From DATEPR01 sp036269975 (lineage in GTDB: Bacteria; Actinomycetota; Actinomycetes; Mycobacteriales; Pseudonocardiaceae), in the NCBI GenBank assembly GCA_036269975.1, contig DATBDL010000317.1, positions 1 through 5,131 on the forward strand: a stretch of DNA of 5,131 nt. The letters run 5' to 3'. Of the stretch, positions 1 to 5,131 are shown in pieces. The stretch's first letter is position 1, and the number at the start of each line of letters is the position of its first letter. Below the pieces are notes generated by a model. The model was given only the letters and a program-made list of their open reading frames with translations, ran no database searches and had not been told where the DNA came from. The position numbers and the translations under genes are program-made.

Positions 1-16
1 GCCCGAGTTGCCGGAC

Positions 17-242
17 GACATGCCGGCCGGGCCGAGATGCCCGCCTGAGTGGTCGACATGCCCGGCTGGCCAGATGAGATGCCCGCCTGAGTGGTCGACA
101 TGCCCGGCTGGCCAGATGAGATGCCCGCCTGAGTGGTCGACATGCCCGGCTGGCCAGTCGACATGCCGCCTGGGCGGTCGACACGCCCGAGAGGTCAGTC
201 GACACGCCCGGCTGGCCAGACGGGCTGCCGAACTGTCCGAAC
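17..242. repeat. 21/42-bp tandem repeat array
   Basis: A tandem array built on a unit of about 21 bp with the core GA(C/G)AYGCCCG. Two alternating half-unit types (one ending CTGAGTGGTC, one ending CTGGCCAGAT) make a 42-bp higher-order unit. This is present at 34-75, 76-117 and 118-157, the third matching over 40 of 42 bases. More diverged 20-21-bp units follow at 160-179, 180-200 and 201-221, with a weak one at 222-242. A partial unit at 17-33 suggests the array may begin further left. The perfect identity of the 42-bp copies points to recent duplication. GTCGAC recurs at many half-unit junctions. Plus-strand translation stays open through the 42-bp copies because 42 is a multiple of three, but there is no ribosome binding site or recognisable domain, so I regard it as non-coding. 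No mobile-element ends are seen. Confidence 0.9.
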
Positions 243-274
243 GGCATGCCGGTATAGCCGGCCCGCTCGCCGGA

Positions 275-380
275 GTGACCTCAGCCAGCGATCTCAGCCA
301 GTGACCTCAGCCAGTGACCTCAGCCAGTGACCTCAGCCAGGGGATCTCAGCCAGGGGATCTCAGCCAGTGACCTCAGTTA
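275..380. repeat. 13/14-bp tandem repeat array overlapping the sortase 3' end
   Basis: Eight consecutive units of 13 or 14 bp. The common form GTGACCTCAGCCA is at 275-287, 301-313, 314-326 and 327-339. Variants are GCGATCTCAGCCA at 288-300 and GGGGATCTCAGCCA at 340-353 and 354-367. The last unit, GTGACCTCAGTTA at 368-380, differs only at its end. CTCAG is invariant. Read on the minus strand, every unit carries TGA, and with a mainly 13-bp period the stops fall in all frames. The stop codon of the minus-strand sortase gene (376-374) is the TGA of the last unit. There are no spacers, so this is not a CRISPR. The function is unknown. Confidence 0.92.
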
Positions 381-1252
381 CCGATCGGTGTGGCGACGAC
401 GATCCGGTTGTCCGCGTACCCGACGCTGCCGCCGATCCACTCGCCGCCGCACGTGGCCAGCACTATCCTGGGCGGCCCCGACGCCGAGAACAGCGTCGGC
501 GCCTGCTGTGGCAACTGGTCCTTGTTCAGGGTCAGCACCTGGGTCACCCGATAGCGCCACGCGGTGCCCGAATTGTCCTTGATCGTGATCACGGCGCCCG
601 CGTTGTCCTGCCACAACTCCGCGAACGGCCCGATCGCGCCGGCCCAGTTCACGTGGCCGGCGAACACCGTCGCGCCGGACTGTGCGTTCAGCCCGGTGCC
701 CCACCACACCGCCTGGTTGACACCGGACGGAATCGGCAGCGAGCCGTCGTTGGCGACCTGGACGTGCACCAGGTACGCCGTGCCGCCCTTCGGCAGCCGG
801 ATGGTGTTGGGCAACTGCGTGCCCTGCGCCGGCCGGGCCGCGCTGTACGCCGGTGGAGCGGCAGATTTCGGTGCGGTCGTGGGACTGGCGGTGGTGGGCT
901 GCTGCACGGACCGGTGCGAACCGGTGCCGGCGTCGTGCAGGGCGATCATGTGCGTGCCGGCCTGCGGCACCGGCAAACCCGTCAGCGAGTCACCGCGTAT
1001 CGACTGTGTGGCGCCCGTGATCACGAGCGCCGCGCCGAGCAGCGCCACCGCCGCCGTGCCGGCGACCGCGAACGGCCGGCCTCGTGACGGTGCCCGCTCT
1101 GCCGTCGCCTCCGGGTACGCCTCGAAGCCACCGGGGACGCCGGCCGTGTTTCCGGTCAGGTCGAAACCGCCGCCGTAGCCTGCGCTGTCGAAGACCCGGC
1201 CGTAGGCCGCCGTGTCGAATGCCTGATTGAAGTCGGATGCTCGGTGTCGCAC
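374..1252 (-). CDS. class F-like sortase
   Basis: Predicted membrane-anchored cysteine transpeptidase of 292 residues that would join a surface protein to the cell envelope. Residues 1-60 form a cytoplasmic tail, about 62-82 a transmembrane helix, and about 105-145 a Pro/Ala/Thr/Ser-rich extracytoplasmic linker. The sortase barrel spans about 148-290. The putative catalytic residues are His200 (FAGHVNWAG), Cys268 (VLATCGGEW) and Arg283 (YADNRIVVATP). The GHV and TCGG contexts and the single-pass N-terminal architecture fit actinobacterial class F better than class A or E. Cys268 is the only cysteine. The GTG start lies 3 bp after the stop of the surface-protein gene and has only a weak Shine-Dalgarno, so translational coupling is likely. 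An oddity is a nine-residue periodicity in the tail: FDTAAYG at 12-18, FDSAGYG at 21-27, FDLTGN at 30-35. Class and catalytic triad come from motif reading; the pairing with the upstream protein is inferred from adjacency. Confidence 0.93.
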   Translation of the reverse strand: MRHRASDFNQAFDTAAYGRVFDSAGYGGGFDLTGNTAGVPGGFEAYPEATAERAPSRGRPFAVAGTAAVALLGAALVITGATQSIRGDSLTGLPVPQAGTHMIALHDAGTGSHRSVQQPTTASPTTAPKSAAPPAYSAARPAQGTQLPNTIRLPKGGTAYLVHVQVANDGSLPIPSGVNQAVWWGTGLNAQSGATVFAGHVNWAGAIGPFAELWQDNAGAVITIKDNSGTAWRYRVTQVLTLNKDQLPQQAPTLFSASGPPRIVLATCGGEWIGGSVGYADNRIVVATPIGN

Positions 1253-1255
1253 CGG

Positions 1256-2713
1256 TCACCGCCGCCGACGGCTCAGCCTGCGCGCGACCAGCGTGCCACC
1301 GGCTGCGCCGATCACCAGCAGGCCACCGAAGCCGACCAGCGCGCCCGGTGCCGGCTGGTTGGTCACCAACGCCTCCGTCGACACCGTCGACGGTGGACCG
1401 CCGGCCGGGATCTTGATCGGCGTCTTGTTCGGCACGTCGGTCAGTGTCAGTTGCAGTGTCGCGCCCGGATTGATCGTGCCGCACGCCGTCGGTGGCGACT
1501 TCGGGTCGAACGACTGGTCGAATCCTGGTGGTGGCGTCACCTCGATCACGCACACCGCCTGTGGCGTCTGTAGTCCCGTCACCTGCGCTGTGCCGTCGGC
1601 GCCGGTGGTCAGCACGATCGGCTTACCGTCGGTGCCGGTCAGCTTCGTGCCGTCCTGCTTGAGAACGGGCGACGTCTTGTCGGCGGCGGTCAGCTCGATC
1701 GCTGCGCCCGCGATCGGATTGTTGTTGTCTGCGTTCGTCTTCGTCACTGTGACACTGCCCGGCGCGTTCTGCGCTGTGCCCGTTGTCGTCTTCGTGACCG
1801 GCGTGACACCGCCGGTGGTGACGGTCACCTGAGTGGGTGGCACGGTCGGGGCCGGCACCAGCACCTTCGGTATCGCGGCTGGACTGTCCAATGTGGCCAC
1901 CAGCTTCGGGCTGGTGCCGGTCGGCGTCACCGCGATGCTCAGGGCGCTGCCGTCGGCCGGCGTGTTGATCACCTGGGTGGCCGTGCCGTTGGGTAGTTTC
2001 GCGTCGGTCGCCGTGATCGACACCGGCACGCTGCCGACACCCTTGCCGGACGCGCCGAGCACGCTGATCGACCAGTTGGTCGCGGTGCCGATGATCAGCG
2101 GTGACGGCGCGGCCATCGTCGCCGTCCACGGGCCGTGGTTGGCGAGGGCGTCCGCCTGCATGGTGGCGATCTCGGCCTGCGCGCTGGCCGTCATCTTCGC
2201 CTTGGCCGCCGGTGCGTCGAACGCGACGGTGGCGAAGGTGTTGCTGGGGTCGGTGGTGTGGGTGCCGTCCGGCGCCGCCGTCCACATGTGCAGCAGCCAC
2301 GCCAGCGCGGCCGCCTCGTCGGGGACCTGCGTGTTTCCGAAGCGCAGCAACAGGAACGAGATCTCGGCCGCGGTGGTCGGGTCCACCGGGGCGCCGAACT
2401 TGGTCAGCAGTGTCTGTCCGGTGGTGAACTGCTCGTGCTGGTCCGGCGCGGCGAGGGCGAAGTCGATGCACCACGACTGCTGGCCGTTGATCAGGAAGGA
2501 ACCGAACCAGTCTGATGCGTCCGGATTGCGCGGGGAGTAGGGCTGCGACGGCGCGACGGCCTCGCCGATGTCCTGACACGGACCGGTGGCGCCACAGTTC
2601 GGGAAGGTCGGCGTCGCCGCGGTCGCCGTGCCCGGCATGGCGAGGCCGATCAGCCCTGCCAGCAGCACTGCCCCACTCGCACCGGCGATCATGGTTCGCA
2701 GTGCCGCCATCAC
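1256..2713 (-). CDS. SpaA/CnaB-type surface protein, likely sortase substrate
   Basis: A secreted, envelope-tethered protein of 485 residues. Residues 1-33 are a signal peptide (hydrophobic 9-26, likely cleavage near ATA-AT). Residues about 65-150 resemble the thioester domains of actinobacterial surface proteins: WCID with Cys82, then a helical stretch ending ALAWLLHMW. The usual glutamine seems to be absent. About 195-285 is a beta-rich Ig-like segment and 286-316 a Pro/Thr linker. About 317-430 fits an SpaA/CnaB (prealbumin-like) fold, with VTVTK (Lys325) and IEVTPPPGF (Glu391) as candidate isopeptide residues and Cys388/Cys411 as a possible disulfide. The C-terminus has QPAPG (453-457), a transmembrane helix (about 457-477) and an RRLSRRRR tail, the layout of a cell-wall sorting signal without LPXTG. 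Codon 1 is GTG and codon 2 ATG (2710); the ATG is 8 nt from the Shine-Dalgarno and may be the true start. First gene of the operon with the sortase. Ligand and polymerisation are unknown. Confidence 0.9.
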   Translation of the reverse strand: MMAALRTMIAGASGAVLLAGLIGLAMPGTATAATPTFPNCGATGPCQDIGEAVAPSQPYSPRNPDASDWFGSFLINGQQSWCIDFALAAPDQHEQFTTGQTLLTKFGAPVDPTTAAEISFLLLRFGNTQVPDEAAALAWLLHMWTAAPDGTHTTDPSNTFATVAFDAPAAKAKMTASAQAEIATMQADALANHGPWTATMAAPSPLIIGTATNWSISVLGASGKGVGSVPVSITATDAKLPNGTATQVINTPADGSALSIAVTPTGTSPKLVATLDSPAAIPKVLVPAPTVPPTQVTVTTGGVTPVTKTTTGTAQNAPGSVTVTKTNADNNNPIAGAAIELTAADKTSPVLKQDGTKLTGTDGKPIVLTTGADGTAQVTGLQTPQAVCVIEVTPPPGFDQSFDPKSPPTACGTINPGATLQLTLTDVPNKTPIKIPAGGPPSTVSTEALVTNQPAPGALVGFGGLLVIGAAGGTLVARRLSRRRR

Positions 2714-2718
2714 GGGCG

Positions 2719-2724
2719 CTCCTC
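2719..2724 (-). promoter_or_regulatory. ribosome binding site of the surface-protein gene
   Basis: GAGGAG on the minus strand, 5 nt before the GTG at 2713 and 8 nt before the adjacent in-frame ATG at 2710. Both spacings are workable, and the ATG is slightly favoured. The choice changes the protein by a single residue. Confidence 0.75.
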
Positions 2725-2757
2725 ACTGTGCCGATCACTGTGTCGACGCCAGTCGTG

Positions 2758-2786
2758 AGCCTTCTTTTGTCGGGCGAACCTGACAA
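2758..2786 (-). promoter_or_regulatory. possible promoter of the surface-protein/sortase operon
   Basis: On the minus strand TTGTCA (2786-2781) resembles a -35 box. After a 17-nt spacer comes AAGGCT (2763-2758), a poor -10 match that lacks the first T of TANNNT. Transcription would begin near 2751, giving a leader of about 38 nt before the start codon. The geometry is sensible but the -10 is weak. The adjacent inverted repeat would cover the -35 and part of the spacer. Confidence 0.22.
2767..2786. promoter_or_regulatory. 8-bp inverted repeat, possible operator
   Basis: TTGTCGGG (2767-2774), CGAA (2775-2778), CCTGACAA (2779-2786). Seven of eight positions are complementary at DNA level, and the eighth would be a G-U pair in plus-strand RNA. 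It lies 54-73 bp upstream of the surface-protein start in the divergent intergenic region. No T-tract follows on either strand, so it does not look like an intrinsic terminator. A regulator-binding site is the more natural reading, which is an inference from symmetry and position. Confidence 0.35.
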
Positions 2787-2977
2787 GCCGCCGTCGGGTG
2801 GACCTGATACGGACCGTGACCGCTCCCGTGGTCGCCCCCGGTAGTCGCCGTTGGACCAACCGTGGTGTAGACCACCCCGGACAGCCGCCAGGTCGACTAC
2901 CAGCCGCTACCCGTCATCCATTCGGGTTAGTGAGGTGGTGTACGGACTGGTCGGATCGGTCGATCGCCACGGCGAGC

Positions 2978-2983
2978 TACGCT
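2978..2983 (+). promoter_or_regulatory. possible -10 element of the YccA-like gene
   Basis: TACGCT matches the TANNNT form of actinobacterial -10 boxes and lies about 87 bp upstream of the GTG start at 3070. No good -35 is found at 16-18 nt upstream; the region instead carries the small symmetry GATCG-GT-CGATC (2954-2965). This is a weak prediction. Confidence 0.2.
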
Positions 2984-3058
2984 GATGGTCGCTCTAGGTG
3001 TGATCGCCGTGGAACCTTGACGGACTCCGAGGCGTTCTCATGGTGACGGGTCACGTCC

Positions 3059-3064
3059 AGGAGG
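3059..3064 (+). promoter_or_regulatory. ribosome binding site deciding the YccA-like start
   Basis: AGGAGG, a full consensus Shine-Dalgarno, ends 5 nt before GTG at 3070. This favours the GTG over the upstream in-frame ATG at 3040, which has no such site and would place the AGGAGG inside the coding region. Confidence 0.85.
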
Positions 3065-3069
3065 ATCAG

Positions 3070-3855
3070 GTGCGAACCACCAGTAACCCAGCGTTCCGCA
3101 ACCTGCCGCGCAGCGGCTACGGGAACAACGCCGGCTTCAACCCGCAGGCACAGGCGGCGGGGCAGTACGGCGGCTACGACCCGTACCAGCAGGCCGGCAC
3201 GGCGCAGCGGCCGATGACCGTGGACGACGTGGTCATCCGCACCGCCGTCACGCTCGGCCTCGCCGTGGTCACCGGCGCGCTCACCGTGCTGTTCCAGGCA
3301 TGGGCACTGGTGTTGCCCGCGTTCATCGTCGGCCTCGTCGTGTCGCTGATCATCATCTTCAAGCGCACCCCGAACGCCGCGCTCGTGCTGATCTACGCGG
3401 CCGCGGAAGGCGTCGTGCTCGGCGCGATCACGGGTCTCTTCGACCGGATCTACTCCGGCATCGCGTTCCAGGCGATCCTCGGCACGTTCGGCGTGTTCGC
3501 CGCGATGCTGATCGTCTACAAGACCGGTGCGGTGCGTGTCACGCCGCGGCTCACCAAGTGGGTGATCGGCGCCACGGTCGGCGCGGTCTTCGTGATGCTG
3601 GCCGACCTGCTGCTGCACCTGTTCGGCCTCAACCTCGGCATCCGCGACGGCAGCCCGCTGTCGATCGTGTTCAGCCTGCTGGTGATCGGCATCGCCGCGT
3701 TCAACCTGCTGCTGGACTTCGAGCAGGCCGACCAGATGATCCGTGGCGGCATGCCGGCCAAGTGGGCCTGGTACGCGGCGTTCGGCCTGATGATGACGCT
3801 GGTCTGGCTGTACCTGGAGATCCTGCGGCTGCTGTCCTACCTACAGCGGAACTGA
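3070..3855 (+). CDS. Bax inhibitor-1/YccA-like membrane protein
   Basis: Predicted integral membrane protein of 261 residues in the actinobacterial Bax inhibitor-1-like group. Residues 1-55 are a soluble, Gly/Tyr/Gln-rich tail beginning MRTTSNPAFRNLPR, a start typical of the group. About seven helices follow: near 56-74, 78-97, 103-121, 133-150, 163-185, 196-214 and 232-256. Family features include AAEGVVLGAITG in helix 3 (Glu113) and a C-terminal block LDFEQAD...MPAKWAWYAAFGL...WLYLEILRLL. Asp216 and Asp221 sit where acidic residues occur in the family. Relatives such as B. subtilis YetJ are pH-sensitive calcium-leak channels; whether this protein conducts calcium is not shown here. The start is GTG at 3070 because of AGGAGG 5 nt upstream. 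The gene is divergent from the sortase operon and 46 bp upstream of the sigma-factor gene, with no obvious terminator between them, so read-through is possible. Confidence 0.93.
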   Translation: MRTTSNPAFRNLPRSGYGNNAGFNPQAQAAGQYGGYDPYQQAGTAQRPMTVDDVVIRTAVTLGLAVVTGALTVLFQAWALVLPAFIVGLVVSLIIIFKRTPNAALVLIYAAAEGVVLGAITGLFDRIYSGIAFQAILGTFGVFAAMLIVYKTGAVRVTPRLTKWVIGATVGAVFVMLADLLLHLFGLNLGIRDGSPLSIVFSLLVIGIAAFNLLLDFEQADQMIRGGMPAKWAWYAAFGLMMTLVWLYLEILRLLSYLQRN

Positions 3856-3901
3856 CTTTCTCGGAATCGACCCGACGGAAAACACGCTTCCCGGACGACG
3901 G

Positions 3902-4450
3902 ATGGACGTGAACAACCGGCCGGGCGTGCACCGCGATCCGGGTTTCGCGCTGTTGGAGCTGTACGACGACGCGGTGCCCGAGGTCTACGGCTACCTGCTG
4001 TCCCGATGCGGGCAGCGGGTGCTGGCCGAGGACCTGACCGCGGAGACCTTCCTGGCCGCGGTGGACGCATGCCGGCGATCGGTGGCGCCAGCGCTGTCGG
4101 TCGCCTGGCTGATCGGGGTGGCCAGGCACAAGCTGGCCGACCACTGGCGCCGAGTCGCGCGCGAGGAACGCGGCATGCGGGTGGTGGCCGGCGAGCGAGT
4201 CGAACCGGAAGATCCGTGGGACGAGCGGCTCGACGTGCTGGTGGCGAGGGACGTGCTGGAACGGCTCGGCCCACACCACAGGGCGGTCCTCACTCTGCGC
4301 TACCTGGACGGCCTGCCGGTCGCCGAGGTCGCCGACTGCCTCGATCGCACGGTGCACGCAACGGAAGCCCTGTTGTCACGGGCAAAATCCGCATTCCGAA
4401 AGTCCTATACGGACCGTGACGGCGACCTGGAAACGGAGGGCCGGTCATGA
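3902..4450 (+). CDS. ECF-type RNA polymerase sigma factor
   Basis: A sigma-70 family factor of 182 residues, of the short extracytoplasmic-function type with regions 2 and 4 only. Region 2 spans about 17-86: LAEDLTAETFLAAV (41-54) is the region 2.2 core and AWLIGVARHKLADHWRR (68-84) regions 2.3-2.4. Region 4 spans about 113-167, with RLGPHHRAVLTLRYLDGLPV followed by a helix-turn-helix ending VHATEALLSRAKSAFRKSY. It should bind core polymerase and direct transcription from a specific promoter set. The ATG start at 3902 has only weak purine-rich sequence upstream; a GTG at 3908 is an alternative. The gene overlaps the next by ATGA, implying coupled translation with the VOC protein. No membrane anti-sigma gene is seen in the window. 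Its target promoters are unknown, and I found no convincing autoregulatory promoter in the 46-bp gap upstream. Confidence 0.93.
   Translation: MDVNNRPGVHRDPGFALLELYDDAVPEVYGYLLSRCGQRVLAEDLTAETFLAAVDACRRSVAPALSVAWLIGVARHKLADHWRRVAREERGMRVVAGERVEPEDPWDERLDVLVARDVLERLGPHHRAVLTLRYLDGLPVAEVADCLDRTVHATEALLSRAKSAFRKSYTDRDGDLETEGRS
4435..4440 (+). promoter_or_regulatory. ribosome binding site of the VOC gene
   Basis: GGAGGG inside the last codons of the sigma-factor gene, 6 nt before ATG at 4447. It is a strong Shine-Dalgarno and supports the ATGA-overlapping start, hence the 40-residue extension of the VOC protein. Confidence 0.8.
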
Positions 4451-5131
4451 CTGATCCGCTCGATGCCCTCCGCTCCGGTTACCGGCCGGTGGTCCCGGAC
4501 GCGGCCTTCGCCGCGCGGCTGCGGACCAGGCTGGAGCTCGCCGTACTAGGACAGAGTGGAGCGAAGATGAGTACCGAGGCAAAGGCTGTGACTGTCGATT
4601 CCGGTAGTCCCCACGACGGCGACTTGGCCTATTCGTCGGTGTGGTTGCCGGACGTGGCAAGGGGAGCGGCGTTCTACGCGGCCGCGTTGGGTTGGCGAGT
4701 AGAGCCGGGACGGGAACCGAGGTCGCGCCGGATCAGCGGTGTCACACCGCCGATGGGGATGTGGGGCGATGTGGCGGACGGCACCCTGTTCCTGTGCCAC
4801 GCGGTGGACGACGTGCACGCGGCGGTAGCCAGGGTGCGCGCGGCGGGTGGTTCGTCGGACGAGCCGGTCCAGGAGCCGTTTGGCCTGTTGGCCAACTGCG
4901 TGGACAACCAGGGCACGCAGTTCGCGCTGCTGGACGCCCCGTTGGCCGGTCGGCAGCCGCTGCCGACGCCGGGCGCTGGCGGCCTGTTGTATCTGACCGT
5001 CCAGGTGCCGGATTCGGCTCTGTACCGCGACTTCTACGGAACCGTGTTCGGCTGGACGTTCACGCCAGGCCGCGTCGAGGATGGCTGGAACGTCCACGGT
5101 GTCACCCCGATGACCGGCCTGTCCGGCGGCG
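4447..5131 (+). CDS. VOC family protein with N-terminal extension (partial)
   Basis: The reading frame is open from ATG at 4447 to the window edge, 228 complete codons without a stop, so the 3' end lies outside. Residues 1-40 (MTDPLDALRSGYRPVVPDAAFAARLR...) form a short extension with a likely helix. Residues about 60-165 are a first VOC (glyoxalase/bleomycin-resistance/dioxygenase) module: SSVWLPDVARGAAFYAAALGW, then FLCHAVDDVHAAVARVRAAGG and a closing CVDNQGTQFALLDAP. A second module begins near 178 (LLYLTVQVPDSALYRDFYGTVFGW) and is cut off. The usual metal-ligand His and Glu are not evident in module 1, so enzymatic activity is doubtful. ATG 4447 has GGAGGG 6 nt upstream and overlaps the sigma gene stop, so co-translation is likely. 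From memory, similar extensions occur on VOC proteins beside ECF sigma genes in actinomycetes, suggesting a functional link; the ligand is unknown. Confidence 0.88.
   Translation, partial: MTDPLDALRSGYRPVVPDAAFAARLRTRLELAVLGQSGAKMSTEAKAVTVDSGSPHDGDLAYSSVWLPDVARGAAFYAAALGWRVEPGREPRSRRISGVTPPMGMWGDVADGTLFLCHAVDDVHAAVARVRAAGGSSDEPVQEPFGLLANCVDNQGTQFALLDAPLAGRQPLPTPGAGGLLYLTVQVPDSALYRDFYGTVFGWTFTPGRVEDGWNVHGVTPMTGLSGG
4558..4569 (+). promoter_or_regulatory. possible internal ribosome binding site and start in the VOC gene
   Basis: GGAG at 4558-4561 precedes an in-frame ATG at 4567 (residue 41) by 5 nt, just where the N-terminal extension gives way to the linker before the first VOC module. It could allow a second, shorter product. 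The stronger signal at 4435-4440 makes 4447 the main start. Confidence 0.35.

Larger units (their letters stand above)
2714..3069. other. divergent intergenic region
   Basis: These 356 bp lie between the minus-strand surface operon and the plus-strand YccA-like gene. They should contain both divergent promoters. I see the inverted repeat at 2767-2786, a Shine-Dalgarno at each end, a small hairpin-capable GTGGT/ACCAC pair at 2862-2875, and a GATCG-GT-CGATC symmetry at 2954-2965. There is no tRNA, recognisable riboswitch or convincing small gene. A short open frame at 2798-3046 has no ribosome binding site and no recognisable protein character. Confidence 0.6.

Noticed and set aside
242..262. 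Intrinsic terminator from the palindrome CGGCATGCCG (242-251) or the stem GCCGG/CCGGC (248-262)
   Set aside because: Stems are only 5 bp, overlap each other, and no T-tract follows on either strand.
8..304. Open frame across the 42-bp repeats, giving a 14-residue peptide repeat (PPEWSTCPAGQ-like)
   Set aside because: It starts at TTG with no ribosome binding site, is open only because 42 is divisible by three, and runs from one tandem array into the other, ending within the second. No recognisable domain.
275..380. CRISPR array
   Set aside because: Units of 13-14 bp are directly contiguous with no unique spacers and are far too short.
806..829. LPNT in the sortase itself (residues 147-150) as a self-sorting motif
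   Set aside because: It is followed by Ile rather than Gly, sits at the start of the catalytic barrel, and has no hydrophobic segment or basic tail after it.
1227..2540. Long plus-strand open frames opposite the surface-protein gene
   Set aside because: They are antisense shadows of a high-GC gene. The minus strand has a signal peptide, recognisable folds, a Shine-Dalgarno and operon structure.
3040..3069. ATG at 3040 as the start of the YccA-like gene
   Set aside because: A consensus AGGAGG lies inside that extension, 5 nt before GTG 3070, and the family-like N-terminus MRTTSNP begins there.
3856..3901. ECF-type autoregulatory promoter (GGAA at 3863 and 3877) before the sigma gene
   Set aside because: GGAA is present twice, but no matching CGTC-like -10 lies at the right spacing, and the implied start site would fall at or inside the coding start.
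2807..4420. 14-bp exact repeat ATACGGACCGTGAC at 2807-2820 and 4407-4420
   Set aside because: One copy lies inside sigma-factor coding sequence and the other is intergenic. A single 14-bp match is not far from chance in 5 kb of biased composition, and no further copies were noticed.

Overview
The window is high-GC DNA with strong G/C third-position bias, GTG starts, and protein families typical of actinomycetes: a class F-like sortase, an SpaA/CnaB-type surface protein, a Bax inhibitor-1/YccA-like membrane protein, and an ECF sigma factor overlapping a VOC protein. It is probably a filamentous actinobacterium, perhaps Pseudonocardiales or a relative; the genus cannot be fixed from the sequence alone.

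Layout. Positions 1-373 hold no convincing gene. They carry two adjacent tandem arrays: a 21/42-bp array (about 17-242) with near-perfect 42-bp copies, and a 13/14-bp array (275-380) whose last unit contains the stop codon of the sortase gene. From 374 to 2713, on the minus strand, lies a two-gene operon. The first gene encodes a secreted, membrane-tethered surface protein (1256-2713). It has a signal peptide, a degenerate thioester-like domain, an Ig-like linker, a CnaB/SpaA fold, a transmembrane helix and an Arg tail. The second gene, starting 3 bp after the first gene's stop, encodes a class F-like sortase (374-1252). The pair looks like a dedicated enzyme and substrate, but the substrate has no LPXTG; the best candidate sorting site is QPAPG.

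A divergent intergenic region (2714-3069) separates this operon from plus-strand genes. It contains an imperfect 8-bp inverted repeat overlapping a possible promoter of the surface operon. On the plus strand, 3070-3855 encodes a seven-helix Bax inhibitor-1/YccA-like protein. After 46 bp come an ECF-type sigma factor (3902-4450) and, with an ATGA overlap, a VOC (glyoxalase/bleomycin-resistance fold) protein that runs off the right edge (4447-5131). This VOC protein has a 40-residue N-terminal extension and a possible second start inside the gene.

No wholly new system is evident. The most unusual points are the non-canonical sorting signal, the thioester-like domain that seems to lack its glutamine, the periodic cytoplasmic tail of the sortase, and the repeat arrays abutting and entering the 3' end of the sortase gene.
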